Origin: CAYVTZ01 sp964454685
GTDB taxonomy: Bacteria > Bacillota > Clostridia > Christensenellales > Christensenellaceae
Assembly (NCBI GenBank): GCA_964454685.1
Contig: CAYVTZ010000008.1
Span: 39,821 to 103,820, forward strand
Length of the DNA: 64,000 bases
Reading direction: 5' to 3'
Shown in pieces: positions 56,928 through 64,000 of the stretch (position 1 is its first letter; every line of letters begins with the position of its first letter). The position numbers and the translations under genes were made by a program. The notes under the pieces were generated by a model that worked only from the letters and a program-made list of their open reading frames with translations, was not told the DNA's origin and did no database searches.

Positions 56928-59900
56928 ATGAGTGTAAAAAGAATCTATGTGGAAAAAAAGACCGGATTTGATGTGGAGGCGCAAGCGCGTAAGAAGGACT
57001 TCATTCAATATTTGGGATTACCGGTTTCAAGTGTGCGCATTGTAAATCGTTACGATGTGCAGGCATTGGATGAAGAGGATTTTGATGCAGCGGTCAGTGG
57101 CGTGTTTAGCGAACCGGCAGTCGATGCAGTCTACCATGACGAGATTCCGGACGCGCAGGATTTTGCCGTGTTTGCTGTGGAATATCTGCCGGGGCAATAC
57201 GATCAGCGCGCAGACAGCGCGGCGCAATGTATTGCGCTGCTCACCCGTAAGGAGCGACCTGTGGTGCGCTTTGCCAAAGTGTATTTGGTGCGCGGCGTGA
57301 ACAAAAAGCAGCTTGCGCAGATTAAAGAATATGTGATCAATCCTGTGGACTCCTGTGAAGCGGCACTCGCTCCTTATGACACGCTGGACATGGAGCTGGA
57401 AATCCCCGAATGTGTTGCTACAATGGAAGGTTTTATCGCCTTCAAGGACGCGCAGCTTGAGCAGTTTTTACAGGAATACGGCTTTGCCATGACGCTTGCC
57501 GATCTTAAACTCGCACAGGAGTATTTTGCATCCGAAAAGCGTGATCCTACGATTACGGAATTGCGGGTGCTGGACACTTATTGGTCGGATCACTGCCGCC
57601 ACACCACGTTTCTGACTAAGCTGGAGGATGTTTCTTTTGCCAAAGATGCGCTTTCCGGTGCGGCAAAAGAGGTATATCAAGAATATTTGGACGCACGGGA
57701 GCGTTTGGGCAGCAAGAAAGACATCTGCCTGATGGATCTTGCGACTATTTATGTGCGCGAAGCAAAGCGCGCAGGTACGCTGGAACACTTTGACGAATCC
57801 GAGGAAATCAATGCCTGTTCCATCAAGCATACGGTGGAAACCGACCACGGCATGGAAGATTACCTGATCATGTTTAAAAACGAGACGCACAACCATCCGA
57901 CGGAAATCGAGCCCTTTGGCGGTGCGGCAACCTGTCTGGGCGGCGCAATTCGTGATCCGCTTTCGGGACGGTCTTATGTCTATCAGGCAATGCGTGTCAC
58001 GGGCAGCGCAGACCCGCGCGAAAGCCTCTCAGATACGATGGAGTCCAAATTGCCGCAACGCAAAATCACGCGGGAGGCGGCGCACGGATATTCTTCATAT
58101 GGCAATCAGATCGGGCTTGCAACCGGGCTGGTCGAGGAAGTGTACCATCCGGGCTATAAGGCAAAACGATTGGAAATCGGCGCAGTGATCGCGGCTGCTC
58201 CTGCGCGTCAGGTGGTTCGTCTTGTGCCGCAAAAGGATGATTTGATCGTGCTCATCGGCGGGCGCACCGGGCGCGATGGCTGCGGCGGCGCAACCGGTTC
58301 TTCCAAGGCGCATGACGAGGAATCTATCGAGAAATGCGGCGCAGAGGTGCAAAAGGGTAACCCCTTGACCGAGCGCAAATTGCAACGTCTGTTCCGGAAC
58401 AAGGAGTTTTCACGCCTGATTAAGCGTTGCAACGATTTCGGCGCAGGAGGCGTCTGTGTTGCGATCGGAGAGCTTGCAGAGGGGCTGGACATTGATTTGG
58501 ATGCAGTCCCCAAAAAATACGAAGGGCTGGACGGTACAGAGCTTGCAATTTCAGAATCACAGGAGCGCATGGCTGTTGTCGTTTCACCGCACGATGTGCA
58601 AAAGGTCATGAAATACGCGGCGCAAGAAAATCTGGAAGCGTCGCTGGTGGCAAAAGTGACAGATACGGGCAGAATGCGCCTCTTCTGGAATAAAAAGCAG
58701 ATTGTAGATTTATCGCGCGCGTTTCTGGATACCAACGGCGCTACGCAGTATGCCAAGGCAAAAGTGGAAAACAGGAAGTCTGATTTTTTTGCAGAAGTAT
58801 GTCAGGAAAATGCAGATCAGACGCTCAAGGCGTTGCTGGGTGATCTCAACATCTGCTCTCAAAAGGGCTTGCAGGAAATGTTCGATTCTACCATTGGCGC
58901 AGGCAGCGTAACGATGCCACTTGGCGGCAAAACGCAGCTTTCTCCCATTCAAGCGATGTGTGCAAAAATTCCGGGCGTGCGCACGGGCGATGCAACGTTG
59001 ATGAGCTATGGGCTGGACCCATATTTGATGGAACAATCCCCCTTCCTCGGCGCAGTGTATGCGGTGTTGCACAGCGTAACCAAGCTGGTGAGCGCGGGCG
59101 GCAAACTTGAGGACGCATGGCTGACCTTGCAGGAATACTTCGAGCGTCTGCGCGATGTACCGGAACGCTGGGGTAAGCCGCTGGGCGCGCTGTTGGGTGC
59201 ATATTTAGCGCAAAAGGAACTGGGTATTGCGGCTATCGGCGGCAAAGATTCCATGAGCGGCAGCTTTAAGGATTTGGACGTTCCCCCTACTCTTTGCTCT
59301 TTTTGTGTGGCGCCGGTCAAGGCGGAAAACGTGATTACGCCGGAGTTTAAAAAGATTGGAAACAAGCTGTATCTGATGCGCGTCGCGCGGGATGCGGCAG
59401 AGCTGCCGGATTTTGCCGATGTAAAAGTGAAATATGCCAAGCTAAGTACGCTGATTGCAGAAAAACAGATCGTTTCAGCTTATGCCATCTCACGCGGCGG
59501 GCTGTTGTGTGCCGCGGCGAAATGCGCGTTTGGCAACCAGATCGGCGCGCGGCTGTTCCCCGAAGACCTTGCTGAATTGACGCGCAAGGACTACGGCGCA
59601 GTGTTGGTAGAGGCACCCAACCTGATTGATCATGATTTCGAACTGGTCGGAGAACTGGTGAAGGAGCACAAAATTACGGTTTGTGGCGAAAAAATTGCGT
59701 TAAAGGAGCTGCGCGAGTGTTATACGGCGCCGCTGGAAAGCGTGTTCCCTACACAGACTGAGGATAATGGCACGCTGGAATCGCCTGTGTTTGAAAAGAA
59801 AGACATCAAAGTCTGTAACTATAAGACAGCGATTCCGCGCGTCGTGATTCCGGTGTTTCCGGGTACAAACTGTGAATACGACACGGCAGAGGCGTTTGCG

Positions 59901-60629
59901 CGTGTGGGTGCTCTCCCGAAAATTGTCATCATGCGCAACCAAAATGCGAGAGATATTGAAAGTAGCATCCGTGAATTGGAAAGCGAAATCATGGGAGCAC
60001 AGATCATCATGTTGCCGGGCGGATTTTCAGGTGGTGACGAACCGGATGGCAGCGGTAAGTTCATCGCAACCACCTTCCGCAATCCACGCATCAAAGAGGC
60101 GACACATCTGCTGTTGCATCAACGTGACGGACTGATGCTGGGCATTTGCAACGGGTTCCAGGCACTGATTAAGCTGGGCTTGGTGCCCTATGGAGAAATT
60201 ATGGATATGCGTGATGACAGCCCGACATTGACCTACAATCAAATCGGTCGGCACGTTTCTTGCATGGTGCGCACCCGCGTGGCCAGCGCAAATTCCCCGT
60301 GGCTCTCACTGGTTGAAGCGGGCGACGTGCATACCGTCGCAGTTTCTCATGGCGAAGGGCGCTTTGTTGCAACCGAGGACGAAATCGCAGAGTTGTTCGC
60401 AAAAGGTCAGGTAGCGACGCAGTATGTGGATGCGTGCGGTAACCCCACTATGGACATTGCAGGCAATCCCAACGGTTCTATGCACGCAATCGAAGGCATC
60501 TTCAGCCCGGATGGACGTGTATTTGGCAAAATGGGGCACAGCGAACGCGCCGGTGATATGATTGCCAAGAATGTACCGGGCGAATACGATCAGCGCATTT
60601 TTGAAAGCGGCGTGAAGTATTTTTATTAA
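56928..60629 (+). CDS. purL: Phosphoribosylformylglycinamidine synthase, single-chain
   Basis: A 1233-residue one-chain FGAM synthase combining the PurS-like, PurL and glutaminase parts, of the clostridial long type. It has VLDTYWSDHCRHTTFLTKLE, FKNETHNHPTEIEPFGGAAT, DFGAGGVCVAIGELAEGLDI, GGKTQLSPIQAM and AIGGKDSMSGSFKDLD. The C-terminal glutaminase domain has PVFPGTNCEYDTAEAF, the nucleophile Cys in LMLGICNGFQALIKLG and VFGKMGHSERAGD. The start is ATG 56928 (MSVKRIYVEKKTG); an ATG at 56913 in frame is possible, and neither has a strong ribosome site. It follows the AEC gene by 22 bases. No other purine gene is near. Confidence 0.95.
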   Translation: MSVKRIYVEKKTGFDVEAQARKKDFIQYLGLPVSSVRIVNRYDVQALDEEDFDAAVSGVFSEPAVDAVYHDEIPDAQDFAVFAVEYLPGQYDQRADSAAQCIALLTRKERPVVRFAKVYLVRGVNKKQLAQIKEYVINPVDSCEAALAPYDTLDMELEIPECVATMEGFIAFKDAQLEQFLQEYGFAMTLADLKLAQEYFASEKRDPTITELRVLDTYWSDHCRHTTFLTKLEDVSFAKDALSGAAKEVYQEYLDARERLGSKKDICLMDLATIYVREAKRAGTLEHFDESEEINACSIKHTVETDHGMEDYLIMFKNETHNHPTEIEPFGGAATCLGGAIRDPLSGRSYVYQAMRVTGSADPRESLSDTMESKLPQRKITREAAHGYSSYGNQIGLATGLVEEVYHPGYKAKRLEIGAVIAAAPARQVVRLVPQKDDLIVLIGGRTGRDGCGGATGSSKAHDEESIEKCGAEVQKGNPLTERKLQRLFRNKEFSRLIKRCNDFGAGGVCVAIGELAEGLDIDLDAVPKKYEGLDGTELAISESQERMAVVVSPHDVQKVMKYAAQENLEASLVAKVTDTGRMRLFWNKKQIVDLSRAFLDTNGATQYAKAKVENRKSDFFAEVCQENADQTLKALLGDLNICSQKGLQEMFDSTIGAGSVTMPLGGKTQLSPIQAMCAKIPGVRTGDATLMSYGLDPYLMEQSPFLGAVYAVLHSVTKLVSAGGKLEDAWLTLQEYFERLRDVPERWGKPLGALLGAYLAQKELGIAAIGGKDSMSGSFKDLDVPPTLCSFCVAPVKAENVITPEFKKIGNKLYLMRVARDAAELPDFADVKVKYAKLSTLIAEKQIVSAYAISRGGLLCAAAKCAFGNQIGARLFPEDLAELTRKDYGAVLVEAPNLIDHDFELVGELVKEHKITVCGEKIALKELRECYTAPLESVFPTQTEDNGTLESPVFEKKDIKVCNYKTAIPRVVIPVFPGTNCEYDTAEAFARVGALPKIVIMRNQNARDIESSIRELESEIMGAQIIMLPGGFSGGDEPDGSGKFIATTFRNPRIKEATHLLLHQRDGLMLGICNGFQALIKLGLVPYGEIMDMRDDSPTLTYNQIGRHVSCMVRTRVASANSPWLSLVEAGDVHTVAVSHGEGRFVATEDEIAELFAKGQVATQYVDACGNPTMDIAGNPNGSMHAIEGIFSPDGRVFGKMGHSERAGDMIAKNVPGEYDQRIFESGVKYFY

Positions 60630-60639
60630 TGATTGCGAA

Positions 60640-60674
60640 AGCCCATGTGTGCTTCATTTTCACACACATGGGCT
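60640..60674 (+). terminator. Long hairpin after purL (probable terminator)
   Basis: AGCCCATGTGTG at 60640-60651 pairs fully with CACACATGGGCT at 60663-60674 around an 11-base loop. It starts ten bases past the purL stop. No poly-T follows, so efficiency is uncertain. Confidence 0.55.
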
Positions 60675-60741
60675 ATGCCGTGTGCCAAATCGTGCGTTGT
60701 ATCCATATCGCCGGATAATTTTCAATGCACAGAAAAAACAC

Positions 60742-60770
60742 TGGACAAAGCATACGCTTTCCGATATAAT
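60742..60770 (+). promoter_or_regulatory. Promoter of the tRNA-Ser gene
   Basis: Plus strand: -35 TGGACA at 60742-60747, a 17-base spacer, and -10 TATAAT at 60765-60770, 43 bases before the tRNA. Confidence 0.8.
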
Positions 60771-60812
60771 ATATCATGTTATAAATATTGGGCGGCAACT
60801 TGCCGCCAAGCT

Positions 60813-60904
60813 GGACAGATGGCTGAGTTGGTCTAAGGCGCACGACTGGAAATCGTGTGAACGTTAATAGCGTTCCGAGAGTTCGAATCTCTCTCTGTCC
60901 GCCA
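60813..60904 (+). tRNA. tRNA-Ser (anticodon GGA)
   Basis: The acceptor GGACAGA at 60813-60819 pairs with TCTGTCC at 60894-60900, followed by discriminator G and an encoded CCA (60902-60904). The anticodon arm CACGA-CTGGAAA-TCGTG gives anticodon GGA, reading UCC and UCU. A long variable arm (GAACGTTAATAGCGTTC) is typical of type II tRNA-Ser, and the T loop is GTTCGAATC. Confidence 0.97.
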
Positions 60905-60908
60905 ACGT

Positions 60909-60934
60909 AAAACCCGCTTTTTAGCGGGTTTTTG
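60909..60934 (+). terminator. Intrinsic terminator of tRNA-Ser
   Basis: AAACCCGCT pairs with AGCGGGTTT around a TTTT loop and is followed by further T residues. The flanking CCAACG and CGTTGG extend the symmetry. Confidence 0.9.
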
Positions 60935-60941
60935 CGTTGGT

Positions 60942-61036
60942 GGACAGACGGCGCAGATTCGGGCGAAAAACCCTTTCGTAGAAAAGGTTTGAGAGGTCGC
61001 CTTTAGCCCGTGCAGTGGGCATCTCTCTCTGTCCGC
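60942..61036 (+). ncRNA. tRNA-Ser-like duplicate or small structured RNA
   Basis: GGACAGA at 60942-60948 and TCTGTCC at 61028-61034 repeat the acceptor stem of the adjacent tRNA-Ser, and 16 bases ATCTCTCTCTGTCCGC are identical to its 3' end (60887-60902 versus 61021-61036). The inside is not a tRNA: it has an AAACC-type hairpin (about 60969-60991), GCCC/GGGC arms (61006-61009, 61017-61020) and GGCG/CGCC arms, and there is no CCA end or recognisable anticodon arm. A strong terminator follows at once. It may be a decayed tRNA, a residual attachment site, or a new small RNA built on a tRNA-like stem. Confidence 0.45.
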
Positions 61037-61041
61037 TACGT

Positions 61042-61073
61042 CGGAACAAAGCTTGCTTTGTTCCGTTTTTTTC
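61042..61073 (+). terminator. Strong intrinsic terminator after the tRNA-like element
   Basis: CGGAACAAAGC pairs perfectly with GCTTTGTTCCG around TT and is followed by seven T residues. Confidence 0.92.
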
Positions 61074-61116
61074 TTTTCAAGAAAAAAATTCCACCCGCGC
61101 GCTTGTTCCTCCTCTT

Positions 61117-61157
61117 CCCCACAAAGTCCCTCGCTCCGCTCAGTGTACTTTGCGGGG
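61117..61157. repeat. Inverted repeat in gene-free region
   Basis: CCCCACAAAGT at 61117-61127 faces ACTTTGCGGGG at 61147-61157 (ten of eleven pairs). The remaining gene-free sequence 61158-61490 contains no gene or known RNA that I can support. Confidence 0.4.
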
Positions 61158-61491
61158 TCCCCGAAATGCCCTGCATCTATTTAGGAAAGACTACACACCA
61201 ACTTGAAGCTGGACACAAGTCGCGTACCAAAGACAGTGCGCGATCTTTCTCTTGCACTCGCGTGTGATGCTGCATTTTTTTCGATCATATTAGCCAAAAA
61301 AGAGGTTTGCACCGCAGGTGCGGGCTTTTTTCGTGCAGTTCGGCGTTTTTTTTCCTGCCGGGAAAGCAGAACTTCCTTTTCAGGTTATGCGTCGCGAATC
61401 ATGATGCTTTTCCTGTTTTCTTTGCCTTTGATATATCATGCTAGAAATTTCTCCGCAGCTGTTTTTTGAGACGCTTTGCCGACACTTTGTA

Positions 61492-61500
61492 TGATATAAT
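61492..61500 (+). promoter_or_regulatory. Extended -10 promoter of the M13 peptidase gene
   Basis: TGATATAAT combines the extended TG with a consensus TATAAT at 61495-61500, 59 bases before the start codon. No clear -35 is seen. Confidence 0.6.
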
Positions 61501-61559
61501 GCAACATCATTAAGTAAAATGCTATATTTTTGAAACTTTGGAATGGAGCTAAGAAAGAA

Positions 61560-63653
61560 ATGAAAAAAACAACAATAATAGTAATCGCGATGATACTGGC
61601 GGTAAGTTTGTTGTTTGCAGCATGCAGCGTACCTTCCGGCATTGTACAGAGCGCAAGCGCAGATGCATCGGGACAGGCAAGCACGATCCCTACGCAGGAA
61701 GCAATCGAAAAAAAGTGGATCGTTTCAGAACTTGCCGGTGCTGTAACAGCTGATATGTCATTATCACCCAAGGACGATTTTTTTGCATTCACCAACCAAG
61801 AGTGGCTATCTACAACTAAAGTTCCCGAAGGACAGTTTCAGATACATAGTTTTATGCAAATCAAGAGTGATGTTCAAAAGCAGTTGTTAGATTTGATTGC
61901 AGATGAATCCCAAACCAGCCATGAGGCAAAACTTGTGCAAAAGTTCTATAACGACTTTATAGATATGGAAACACGTAATAGGCGTGGAGTTGAGCCAATA
62001 ATGCCTCAGATCAAAGCAATACAGAAAATCTCAAGCATTGATGAATTAACCGATTATTATGTTACGGACTGGGAGCATAAATTGTCTTCTTATCCGATGC
62101 TTCTTACGGTTAGGCCTGATATGAAGGATAGCACAAAATATACCGTTCAAATTCAGTCACCCGACTGCTCCCTTGGCGATTCCAGTGAATATAAAACTCT
62201 GACAGCACGTGGAAAGCTTCAAAAACAAGCCACCACTTTGGTTTTTTCCACCATGCTGGAGCGGGTGGGTTATTCCAAAGAAGAAGCCGCAAAAGTGACA
62301 GAGCAGTTGTTTGAAATGGAAGGAAAGGTTCAAAAAGTCTCCGCGACTCTGGCAGAACAGCAACAACCTGGATTTCTGGCAACAATGTATCATCCTATAA
62401 CCATATCTGAACTGAAAGAACAAAGCCCGGTCTTTCCCGTTGCAGAAATATTAAAGCCCTATACGGACCTAGGCATTGAGCAGTTTGACCTTTCGGAGCC
62501 TGAATGGCTGGCGAATATGAACAAGCTGTACGTGGAGGAAAATCTTGAAGGGTTTAAAGCGCTCCTGCTATATGAAGTAATCAGTAATTCCTTACTGTAT
62601 TTAGATCAGGAGGCCTTTGATCTTGAGTCTCAAAAGCTAAGTATTTTGGCGGGCAGTGAAGTCAAGTTAAAGCTGGAAGACGTTGCATATAAGCATGTGG
62701 ATCGTAATCTGAATAAGGCAATCGGAAAAATGTATGCGGAAAATTATGTTTCCCCCAAAACGAAAGCTGACGTCACAAAAATGGCAGATGAAATTGTTGC
62801 GGTATTTCGTGATCGTCTGAACAAAGCTGAGTGGCTGAGTGATGTTACGAGAGTGAAGGCGCTGGGAAAATTGGACACATTGAAATTAAGGATTGCATAT
62901 CCGGATGATTGGACGCCTTACGCGTATACTGAGTTGAATTTTGATGAAGAAAACGGCACTGTGGAGAACCTGATTGACACTAAGGCATACGACGGATTAA
63001 ACCGCGTGAAGCAAGCGGCAGGCAAGGTAGACAGGAGTTTGTGGGCTGAAGGACCGCAGACTACAAACTCTTCCTATTCACCCCAAGAAAATGCAATTGA
63101 AATCTATGGCGGGGTGCTAAGAGGTAATTTATATAATGAAAACAATTCAAGAGAAGCGAATATGGGGGGCATTGGCGTTATCATTGCACACGAGATTACC
63201 CATGCTTTTGATACGCAAGGAAGCCAGTATGATAAAGACGGCAATATGATCAACTGGTGGACAGAAGAAGATAGTGCGGCTTTTAAAGAACTTACATCGA
63301 AAGTGTCACAATATTATAGTCAGTTTGAAGTGATGCCCGGTGTCTTTATAAACGGCGATCTGACCATTGGAGAGTCCGTGGCCGACCTTGGAGCTATGTC
63401 CTGTATGCTTGAAATTGCAAATGGCATAGAAGATTTTGACTACAAGACATTCTTTGAAAGCTTTGCATATTCATTCAGAAGACAAGCACCGCCAAATGTT
63501 ATCGAGGATCTGGTCAACACAGACGTACACCCTTTGTGCTATCTGCGTATCAATATAACACTACAGCAAAATCAGGAATTTTATGACGCAATAGGTATAA
63601 AAGAAGGCGACGGGATGTACCTTGCGCCGGAAGATAGACTGACTGTTTGGTAG
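61560..63653 (+). CDS. M13-family zinc metallopeptidase lipoprotein (neprilysin/PepO-like)
   Basis: A 697-residue exported endopeptidase. The signal MKKTTIIVIAMILAVSLLFA is followed by a lipobox Cys at 22. The N-terminal M13 domain begins DDFFAFTNQEWLSTTKVPEG. The zinc site is IIAHEITHAFDTQGSQYDKD (HExxH near residue 543), with the third ligand Glu in GESVADLGAM. The substrate-binding NAYY segment is replaced by NSSYSPQENAIEIYGGVL. The C-terminus is shorter than in PepO, ending EDRLTVW without CxxW. The ATG at 61560 begins the signal peptide; an upstream in-frame ATG adds a polar lead and is rejected. Codon choice is more AT-rich than in its left-hand neighbours, which may point to transfer. 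Confidence 0.88.
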   Translation: MKKTTIIVIAMILAVSLLFAACSVPSGIVQSASADASGQASTIPTQEAIEKKWIVSELAGAVTADMSLSPKDDFFAFTNQEWLSTTKVPEGQFQIHSFMQIKSDVQKQLLDLIADESQTSHEAKLVQKFYNDFIDMETRNRRGVEPIMPQIKAIQKISSIDELTDYYVTDWEHKLSSYPMLLTVRPDMKDSTKYTVQIQSPDCSLGDSSEYKTLTARGKLQKQATTLVFSTMLERVGYSKEEAAKVTEQLFEMEGKVQKVSATLAEQQQPGFLATMYHPITISELKEQSPVFPVAEILKPYTDLGIEQFDLSEPEWLANMNKLYVEENLEGFKALLLYEVISNSLLYLDQEAFDLESQKLSILAGSEVKLKLEDVAYKHVDRNLNKAIGKMYAENYVSPKTKADVTKMADEIVAVFRDRLNKAEWLSDVTRVKALGKLDTLKLRIAYPDDWTPYAYTELNFDEENGTVENLIDTKAYDGLNRVKQAAGKVDRSLWAEGPQTTNSSYSPQENAIEIYGGVLRGNLYNENNSREANMGGIGVIIAHEITHAFDTQGSQYDKDGNMINWWTEEDSAAFKELTSKVSQYYSQFEVMPGVFINGDLTIGESVADLGAMSCMLEIANGIEDFDYKTFFESFAYSFRRQAPPNVIEDLVNTDVHPLCYLRINITLQQNQEFYDAIGIKEGDGMYLAPEDRLTVW

Positions 63654-63677
63654 GAGGGAGGGGCTCCCCTTACCTCC
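63653..63677 (+). terminator. Hairpin at the end of the peptidase gene
   Basis: GGAGG and GGGG pair with CCCC and CCTCC immediately at the stop codon. There is no poly-T. The following bases 63678-63889 hold no convincing gene. Confidence 0.4.
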
Positions 63678-63889
63678 GTTGAAACAGCGGAAAAGTTTAA
63701 TTATATCGATACAAAAAGCGAAACATTAGAGTGTAATCAAGGATGAACTGGAAGAATGAGTGCGCGACAGCCCAGAAGGAGACCCTGTGAAAAAAAGTCT
63801 GTAAAAACAGCTTTCGATGATAAAATATCAAAGGAGGCTATTACTTTTCTTGTGTGAACAGCTTCGCATATTCCGTTTTTGTGCTGGCA

Positions 63890-64000
63890 ATAGAGACCGT
63901 TTCAAAAATTGTGTAAACCTCCAAAGGGATGTAGAATAGAGAACATCCCAATGGAGGTTTTTAAAAATGGGAAGGAAAACAATGACAGAAGAAGAAAAAG
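63890..64000 (+). mobile_element. Left end of an insertion sequence, probably IS256-like (partial)
   Basis: The stretch from about 63890 contains GACCGTTTCAAAAATTGTGT, which resembles the TTGTGTAA-type ends of IS256-family elements, followed by a transposase-like start at 63967. Between them AAACCTCC (63915-63922) and GGGATGT (63926-63932) pair with ACATCCC (63943-63949) and GGAGGTTT (63953-63960), locking the ribosome site in a hairpin, a common guard against read-in expression of transposases. The right end lies outside the window, so family and boundaries are provisional. Confidence 0.5.
63967..64000 (+). CDS. Putative transposase (partial, first 11 codons)
   Basis: Only MGRKTMTEEEK is visible before the window ends. 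The ATG follows GGAGGT with seven bases between, and that site is buried in the hairpin described for the mobile element. The short basic then acidic start is compatible with IS256-type transposases but is too short to prove it. Confidence 0.45.
   Translation, partial: MGRKTMTEEEK

Overview
The window looks like a stretch of chromosome from an anaerobic Bacillota of the class Clostridia. The signs are strong AGGAGG-type ribosome binding sites, some GTG and TTG starts, lipoprotein solute-binding proteins, a TPP riboswitch with a Gram-positive style terminator platform, a one-chain PurL with its glutaminase domain, and compact operons with ATGA overlaps. Base composition is moderately GC-rich with AT-rich intergenic regions. 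I cannot name a genus from the sequence alone.

Layout. 1-2.8 kb: a TPP-riboswitch operon for uptake of a thiamine pyrimidine precursor (permease, binding protein, ATPase), followed by a TatD-type hydrolase cut by the left edge. 3.1-14.5 kb: a carbon-source region made of a ribose-type ABC importer with two downstream dehydrogenases, then a ROK regulator, a second zinc dehydrogenase, a UroD-like protein and an FGGY kinase. 15.0-23.5 kb: a VOC protein, then a galactitol/tagatose-type catabolic operon (aldolase, FGGY kinase, GatD-like dehydrogenase, PfkB kinase, aldo/keto reductase) divergent from an unusual 741-residue LacI regulator that carries a complete extra ABC-type binding-protein domain. 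23.7-25.9 kb: a TetR-controlled CrtI-like oxidoreductase. 26.0-35.5 kb: a cell-envelope cluster (D,D-carboxypeptidase with a long charged tail, thioredoxin reductase, GlmM, GlmS, a polytopic GT-C-like protein and a pseudaminic/sialic acid synthase). 35.5-45.4 kb: mostly small housekeeping units, including a GNAT acetyltransferase, an anchored binding protein, an SGNH hydrolase, IspE, an RNA-modification operon with a PIN protein and a radical SAM protein, cytidine deaminase, and a secreted thioredoxin-like protein with Big2 repeats. 45.4-50.1 kb: a candidate structured RNA, then a lipoprotein (binding protein fused to a 5'-nucleotidase C-terminal-like domain) paired with a membrane GGDEF-EAL protein. 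50.4-60.7 kb: LeuS, a DUF1015 protein, aspartate kinase, an AEC transporter and PurL. 60.8-64.0 kb: tRNA-Ser(GGA) followed by a tRNA-like duplicate, an M13 metallopeptidase lipoprotein, and the left end of an insertion sequence.

How it fits together. The first 25 kb are nutrient acquisition, each unit with its own sensor: a riboswitch, ROK, LacI fusion or TetR. The GatY-GatD-PfkB set gives a readable path from an alditol or ketose phosphate through tagatose 6-phosphate and the 1,6-bisphosphate to triose phosphates. No transporter lies in that operon. The GlmM/GlmS/synthase genes link amino-sugar supply to surface glycan building. The most unusual items are the LacI binding-protein fusion, the binding protein/5'-nucleotidase-C lipoprotein next to a c-di-GMP enzyme, the pseudoknotted element near 45.5 kb and the tRNA-like duplicate near 61.0 kb.
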